Below the pieces are notes generated by a model, which worked only from the letters and a program-made list of their open reading frames with translations, did no database searches and had not been told where the DNA came from. Made by a program: the position numbers and the translations under genes. From Hypholoma sublateritium FD-334 SS-4 (Eukaryota; Basidiomycota; Agaricomycetes; Agaricales; Strophariaceae), in the NCBI GenBank assembly GCA_000827495.1, contig KN817575.1, positions 161,152 to 225,151 of the forward strand: a DNA stretch of 64,000 bases, read 5' to 3'. Of the stretch, positions 58,001 to 64,000 are shown in pieces (the stretch's first letter is position 1; every line of letters starts with the position of its first letter).

Positions 58001-59362
58001 GTGAGACCGTTGATTGCACGAGGTCTTCCCTCCCCGGTGCTACAAACACTGACGCGCAGGTTTCTGAGAAACCGCAGGAGGCGGACCTTCGCGTATTGAG
58101 GTGGGAATCGCACATGACCAGGGACCATGTATAAGGGCGGTAAATCTGGGGAATTCCCATAGAACTCGTTGATCAGGCGGACCAAGGGGCCTTCGCGATA
58201 CATGGTGGTCGCGGACAGGTCAATGTTGACGACGAGTCGCCCAATGACAGGACGGACAGACTGGAATATGCCCCGCCATACTTCCAATCCGCCTCCAATG
58301 TTCTGCCGATCCGCGTGGATGTAAAATGAACGGCCTCGGTAAGGATTCTGCAGATTCGGTTCCGTACGAATTGCAATGTTATACGCCTATCGAGTACCAG
58401 GATAATGAGTTCTCGTCACTGCATTATTTTACAAAAGATTACTGATGAGCTCACCATCAGTGCATTTGAGATATTCTCGTCCCATGCTTGCTTCCCATCC
58501 ACAAACCGGCGAAGAACTCTTCCAAACGACAAGTTCAAGTATCTTCGTGACAGTCGAGTTGAAAAGTATTACTTACTCAGTGTTAATCGTGGCGACTTTG
58601 ACGAGAGTGATACCGTACACTTGTGGCTCGCGCCCAGCAGCGTTTCCGCCACCAGTTCGCGGAAATGCGACATTGAACTATGGAATGATCATGAGGATAA
58701 GCTACAGGACTCCTGGAGTTATGTTCTCACTTGTCGTGCGTTCTGATCTCCCAAGTTGATTGATTGAGTGCTGTAAGCCATCTTCTGGCCGTCGTATACA
58801 AGTTTGGGGGTAAAGATATCTGGGTATTCGTTCTGTAGGTGTTGGAACAAAACAAACTTGCGCTTTCCGGAGAGATTGTCCGGGGTTACCGCTGATTTGA
58901 ATGAACATCTTGAACATCACCACTCAATAACGAGGCTCGAGAAGCGGCACTTACTAACTAAATCAACGAAATGAGCTCCGGGACTGCGTAATGTTAGTAG
59001 AGAGCCACGTACCGTCATAGTGAGCTATGTTGTTTTCCTCTGCTTTGAGCTCGAACGAGTTGACTTCTAGCATTAGCGGGCGACCGGCAGTTCCGAAGCC
59101 TGGTCTCCTCACACCAATTGTGGGGACTAGGTTGGGGGCTTAATTGAGAACCGGCGAGACAGATACAATATGAATATGGGTATTCAACGCATTTTCAACA
59201 ATCTACAAAGAAAACATAATGCTTACCGGCTGTGCTAGGAATGTTCGCACCTAACTGGCTCCCACGACCGGCACCACCGCGTCGACCCTCGGACGCAAAA
59301 GGAGTACGACCTCCTCTTGCCCTTCGAGGGCCGCCGCGGTTTGGTGCTGCTCGGGGGGGCAT
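55058..59362 (-). CDS. Argonaute (AGO/PIWI), small-RNA effector
   Basis: ATG 59362 opens an RGG-rich N-terminus ([20 protein letters not shown]). Many small exons follow. The N/L1 region has [24 protein letters not shown]2 has EMCTVLRGQ and [19 protein letters not shown]. The MID region includes [13 protein letters not shown] and [10 protein letters not shown]. The PIWI domain has [32 protein letters not shown] (first Asp), [12 protein letters not shown] (Asp), [13 protein letters not shown] (Glu finger), ITHPLEFDF, and RPAHYS (His). The slicer tetrad DEDH therefore appears complete. The end reads [14 protein letters not shown], where the usual RAT is PAC, then [19 protein letters not shown] and MYFV. 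Reading on gives a stop at 55058. In fungi such proteins drive quelling-like silencing of transposons, fitting its location beside a transposon-dense region. Exact exon borders in 55.6-58.9 kb were not all resolved. Confidence 0.88.
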
Positions 59363-60045
59363 GTTGGGTGTAATCTTAGCAAAGCGGGGAAGTTCGCTGG
59401 CGCGAAGTGTGTCCTGCCTGGTGGGGGTAAGACGTAGAGAACGGCGTTCCAGAGCTATGCTTATATAGATAGAGCAAAGCGGTGTACCTGTGGGAAGGCG
59501 TCCCACGTTTAGACGCCGAAGATTGATTATCCTCCTCAACGCAGACTGCGATTCAAGGCATCGGCCCATTCCTTCCGATTGAGTCGAAGTTGAGGGCCAC
59601 TCCAGTACTGCATGCTGCTTGTATAAATGGTGTGGCATGATCCTTGTCCGTGCTCGAGGCTGCGCCCCAGTGCTGCGGGGTAGTTAAAGAGTGACGGTGT
59701 CGTGTCCCCTGAATAGCTGCTCGTCCCATGATCGCGCAGAGGGGCCGAGTCAGAGATACAGAATCTGGCCGGTACCGAGTCGGAATCACTCACTCAGCAC
59801 TGGCTAGACCTTACATAATACTCTCATATATCATCTCGTGGTGATGGTAAGCCTTTCGAAAAAATTTCCTGTCCTTGAAGAACTTCGGGGAAAGCGATTA
59901 CGCTCTTTGAATGCTCTGTATATTAACTTGACGCCCTCCAATCTGACCAGGACGACACTTACATAAAAGAGAGTCCCGTGTGCGCGTACGACTTAGTCAC
60001 TCGAATGCAGACGGGCGAGCCAGTGCAGCAGAATTGCATTCCATC
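59363..60045. other. Intergenic, no gene seen
   Basis: Holds the 5' flank of Argonaute and the 3' flank of the J-domain gene, which point the same way. No domain in the short frames. Confidence 0.5.
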
Positions 60046-60821
60046 CTACCAACCAAACCCACTGAAAACAGCGTAAGTCACTACCATCACCCCTAACAGC
60101 TGGAAGGATCTCAGAAATGGCATTTCATTGCGTATCTTGTCCAATTCGCGATTAGTTTCCTCCGTCCTTTGTCGCGTCCCTCTCAAGATATCCTCCTGTA
60201 TGGGATGCGAAAATGTGTTATGGGGCTGTTGACCGGAATACGGTGAAGCCCGCGGGCTATAAGGATAATCAGGAGGTGGTCTCTTCGGTGCATTTCTCGG
60301 GCGAGTTTCCCAGGCATAATTTGCGCGAGCTGTTCTTGTCGGCGGAGCGCGAGGATGGAACGGTTGGTGATGGGGCGCTGGAGGTCGGTGGAGGAGACTA
60401 CGATCGTAGGCTCGCCTTATTTCTTCAGACGAAGTTCGTGAGTGATTGCAGCTCAAACTTACCTGTCCCTGTCGTTACTCAACACTGCATAGGCCTCACT
60501 GGCCTTCCGAAACAGCGCTTCCGACTCTGGGTCTCTGGACACGTCCGGGTGGTGGATCTTGCTCAGCTGATCGCGGCATGAGTTATGGATTTTGAAGACG
60601 CAGCAAAGACGCCAACCTTATAGAAATGCGACTATACATGTTTATGAATGAGTCCCATTCCGAGGAAGGAAAAAATCGGTAATGACTTTGATTTGGGATT
60701 TCGAGGCTCCCTCTTGCAGCCCCAAGGTTTCATAGTGCGTTTTTCTCGCGCATGTAGTTGATAGGGCCTTAACGTGAGGTTTTGAGCAGCTCGCGGTTGG
60801 TTTTCTGGCGATTCGGAACAT
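60046..60821 (-). CDS. J-domain (DnaJ/Hsp40) membrane protein with a microexon
   Basis: The exons are 60821-60687, a 15-nt microexon 60631-60617, 60566-60463 and 60415-60046. The N-terminus ([18 protein letters not shown]) is basic and hydroxylated, compatible with mitochondrial targeting. The J domain reads [18 protein letters not shown], then SHFYK from the microexon, then [19 protein letters not shown] with the HPD motif, and [20 protein letters not shown]. The C-terminal half is Pro/Arg-rich and ends with one membrane helix ([17 protein letters not shown]). J proteins stimulate Hsp70 ATPase; location and partner are inferred, probably an organelle membrane. The microexon completes helix II with both flanking introns bounded by GT-AG and phase 0. 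Confidence 0.8.
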
Positions 60822-63459
60822 AAGAACAGACGGCAGATTGCCAACACAGAAAAGGAAGTCATCCGGCGGCGACAATGGCAAGTTGAAGTTACAACCACAA
60901 TGACGTAATACATCACCGCCGTGAATTTCACACGGACGTACCGCGCGCCAAGCTCAGGCTGCGCGCCGTGTGGTGTTGGTGTGGAGCCTGAGCTTGTTGA
61001 ATTTTTTGGTCCTCTACATATCCCAGCCGGCCACTTCGAGCAGATGGTATTCCTCGCACTAATCATACCATAAATCACCACTATACATGTCACTTCTGCC
61101 ATAAGTATTTAGTAGAAATTTAGTGCCTCTGCCTAGTCTTGACTTTAGTCGCCAGTGAAAGCTACTCACTTATCCGGACTGCTCTTGCCATCATTCTGTT
61201 CACTCTCTGGGAGCTTCAAGTACCGCCTTCTCGACGATGCCAATCGTTGACTTATTTAACGTTGGAACCATACCACGGTAATTTGATTACCTGGGGCTTT
61301 GCAGCTATTTTCGCTATCTGATAAAACTTCCGCTTTTGGTTCAGAGATGCAAGCCGCGTGCTGGTGGGTGGAAACTTCGGATTATCCTCAACGAGGCTTC
61401 ACCCCCTCAGGCGATGCGCGTCAATTTTTTATAAAATATACACCTATGACACAATGATGCCCCCCACGAATACTGGACATGTGGTCGCTCGATTCCTAGT
61501 TCTGAATTTCCTCCCGCAGGATTATGGGTGTAAGCCGAAGAGGTCCGCCACCTCCTACAGTTCTGGCTCTTTTGATTTTTCCTGTCAGCGAATTCAAGCG
61601 GTTGATACAGTATATGATACACACTCTGGGGCAGCTGGGAGAGCTGCAGTGGCAACAGCCATGAGGCATACAGTTGTGAGAATGCTTCGAATGAAGTTCA
61701 TTTTTTGGTAATAATATGAAGAGTTTGCGTTGAATAAACTTGGTTGGGCAATGGAGGGCTATGGTAGATGCACCAATCTTTATATGCTCGTGATGTTGAC
61801 AAGTGCTTGCCTTCAATCTTTTACCTTCAAACATGATAGATTATATAAATACGCCCTCTTCCAGCCACCACACGAAAACGGGGATGCTTCTTTGAACGCG
61901 TGTAACGTAGAATACCAATAGGGTATCGTTCTGATCCCAACGCACGTAGGTAGACGCATGTCCGTGCCATGGTCTCTCACGTTGCCTGTAAACCCGAGTA
62001 TGGCCCCAGTGATAATGTGATCTGCTACTTGATGTTGGAAGACGTTTCCGAAATGAGTAATTAGCAGCGAGATGAGCTTTTATCTCTCGATATTTTGATT
62101 TTCTCATGGGAAACAAAAGAACGAGCAATAAAATGAATCCGAACCATGATGATGGCACCTTGACTCCTATATTATTACCATGTCACATAGTTCGTGGAGT
62201 TCAAACCTTAGGCTATCTTATAGACTTAATCGGTTCACACTGTTGTATAGCTACCACGGTGAAAATTCCATGAGATCTGCCTAGTGATCTTCATTTTGTG
62301 CGATTGACCACTGGTATGTCCATTTGTGCTGGGTAGAAATTATATAGTGCCAGATATATTTCTTCACAGCACTGATATAGCTATCTTCGCCCTTTCCTTA
62401 ACAGGGAGAGCGTGGAGTGATGTAGAGAAAAAAGTTAGACATTGTCCCAGGTCGAGTCTTGTTCCGGTATCATGCTCCTTGAGAGGCGCAGCGCGCGTAC
62501 TGTCCGCAGGCAGCGTGGATGACGCCGTGCGCGGGGTACTCTGATGGTACCGACTTCCGGGATGGACATCAAGACCTTATCTTATTCGCCATTGTCGCCA
62601 CCGGCGCCTCTGATACGCGGTCTTCAGGTTCGTAAGTGATATGCGCGTACGGGTGTGGATGCCAAATCTCACATCAATCTTCCGTGGCGCGCGGTATGAC
62701 TAGGTACAGCGCTGAGGAATGCTACTGATCAGCATATATATATATGAATAGCAAGCAGTATGGGAGTCTTGCCGAGCATTGCAGTCGAGTGCTGAAGCGT
62801 TGAAACGTTGACAGTTGACCAAATATTAATGTGTACGGAAAGAGACCGTCGACGCAACAAATCGGCATAATATTGTATTGCAACATTTTAAAGGTACAAG
62901 TGAGCCTATTCATAAATATAATACTATGTACTAGACAGTGGTAGTTCTGCGGGGCTTTCCCTCAGTGCAAACATCATCATAGGTTGTACGCCATATGGAA
63001 CGACTCGAGGAAATTATACTTGTGGCCCGTGGTCCTTGGTATGCGCATAATCATTGTCCAGGACGACGCTAGATATCCTGCTACTATGATAATCACGTTG
63101 CGATCTTACACTTCTTAACTGAGGGTCAGCAGGGCGATATGTATACGCTCATCGCACTCTTTGCGCAATCCTTACTTTCTCCAGAACCTACGGTAAGCGC
63201 CGGGTATTTATTCCCACGCGTGATGTTCTGCGACGAGCGCCTTCGGTGGCCGTAAGATTCAGGGTCATCAAAAGGGTCATTTCAGGGTGCAGATTCCCAT
63301 ACTTCAAAAACAGCCTTAAACATATACACTCAGAAAAAGACGCACTGACATGCTGCAGGCGTTTTCCGTGCCCATGGATAGCCGAACTATGCTTCGGTGA
63401 GGCACATTTAAGCGCCCGCCAATACCCGGCGCCCTCATTCACGAGCTGCTTTCGCACAG
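60822..63459. other. No gene recognised
   Basis: Frames such as 61358-61711 and 62326-62544 lack any motif and codon-like structure. A short TA microsatellite lies near 62736. Confidence 0.45.
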
Positions 63460-63805
63460 ATGCAATTGTGCTTGTGCTGACATAGTTCCGAGCAATTGGT
63501 TTCAACCGGAGAGCGGGGAGAGGCATTGACTCACTCATGAGTCTCATCGTTCGTGATGGTATGTCTGTACTTCGACAATCCCGTTTCGTCGAAGTTTTGG
63601 TATTGACTCAAGCAATTGATTCATGGCCACAGGGGTTACATATTTCACTGTCATATTTGTGACAGATCTGCTCAACGTTCTGACTTTCTTTGTCGGTACA
63701 ATGCGTTTAACTGCTTTCTTGATACTAGTTCACATTGGTGTCTTTATACCCTCCCGCAGCTGGCTGCTGTATGTCCGTAGATGCTTTTCTATAATGAAGA
63801 ATTAG
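63460..63805 (+). pseudogene. DUF6533-type membrane protein remnant
   Basis: An exon starting after a CAG acceptor at 63459 reads DAIVLVLT, then TAG at 63483-63485 where the family usually has Trp, then FRAIGFNRRAGRG and LMSLIVRDG. After an intron (GTATGT...CCACAG) it continues VTYFTVIFVTDLLNVLTFF. This is the sixth/seventh helix region and conserved LLxRDGTxYF motif of agaricomycete DUF6533 membrane proteins of unknown function. Upstream helices are not recognisable. The stop and missing N-terminus mark it as a decayed gene, or as the end of a badly diverged one. Confidence 0.5.
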
Positions 63806-64000
63806 GTACTTTTATCCGTAGCCAAATCTGAAAACTGTCAACGCAAGCCTCACAATATCGTAATCAGTTTTTACATGAAACCTATACCCAAAATATGTAA
63901 ATACCCCAAGAAGTCTCTGACCTAACCTGGGTTTTATAAGTACTGACCATGCAGGCTCCAAAAGTACTGGCCTAACCCCGCTTTCAAACATTCCAAGTAC

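Noticed and set aside
1..64000. CRISPR arrays, bacterial operons, rRNA or tRNA genes
   Set aside because: None seen; intron structure and gene families are those of a basidiomycete nucleus.

Overview
The window is nuclear DNA of an agaricomycete (mushroom-forming) basidiomycete, probably a polypore-type genome. The evidence is many short GT-AG introns (about 49-60 nt), KDZ-superfamily transposases, agaricomycete-only membrane families (DUF6533/DUF6534 type), a fungal Argonaute, and F-box and MYND proteins typical of this class. It is a transposon-dense accessory region (about 1-30 kb), then a gene-poor stretch of relics and orphan genes (30-50 kb), then ordinary host genes (50-61 kb).

1-12.3 kb: a cluster of CTAGCTAG-type motifs; a divergent pair (an orphan family minus, an RNase H1 N-terminal-like protein plus); a CxC2-type KDZ transposase on the minus strand, divergent from an orphan protein here called 'LYD-A'; a truncated CbbX-like AAA+ gene; and 'LYD-B', a paralogue of LYD-A with a GRF-like Cys cluster. 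12.4-18.4 kb: an AT-hook gene split by a 1.7-kb TRIM-like LTR element (154-bp LTRs, ATGCA target duplication, assembly gap inside), then a second RNase H1 N-terminal-like gene. 18.4-26.3 kb: a 4.2-kb TIR transposon whose single gene fuses a Ulp1-like cysteine protease to a DDE transposase, and a CxC1-type KDZ transposase broken by stops and by a 265-bp MITE. The MITE shares termini and subterminal motifs with the 4.2-kb element.

28.4-50 kb: an apparently intact Crypton-like tyrosine recombinase, a Cys-rich orphan gene, a MYND gene, relics of an ABC transporter, a DUF6534 protein and a mitochondrial carrier, a SAP-domain gene and an F-box-like gene flanked by diverged direct repeats. 50.7-60.8 kb: a secreted 5'-nucleotidase, a short-chain dehydrogenase, a catalytically complete Argonaute, and a membrane-anchored J-domain protein with a 15-nt microexon. 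A decayed DUF6533-type gene lies at the right edge.

Two themes stand out. First, two different KDZ transposases are accompanied by paired copies of the same small accessory families, which suggests a recurring KDZ-associated gene module. Second, the transposon genes carry at least eleven in-frame TGA codons, mostly where Arg (CGA) is expected, in otherwise readable frames. That is the footprint of 5-methyl-CpG deamination rather than classical CpA-directed RIP. Exon boundaries were read by eye from splice consensus and frame continuity; spans are better supported than individual junctions.
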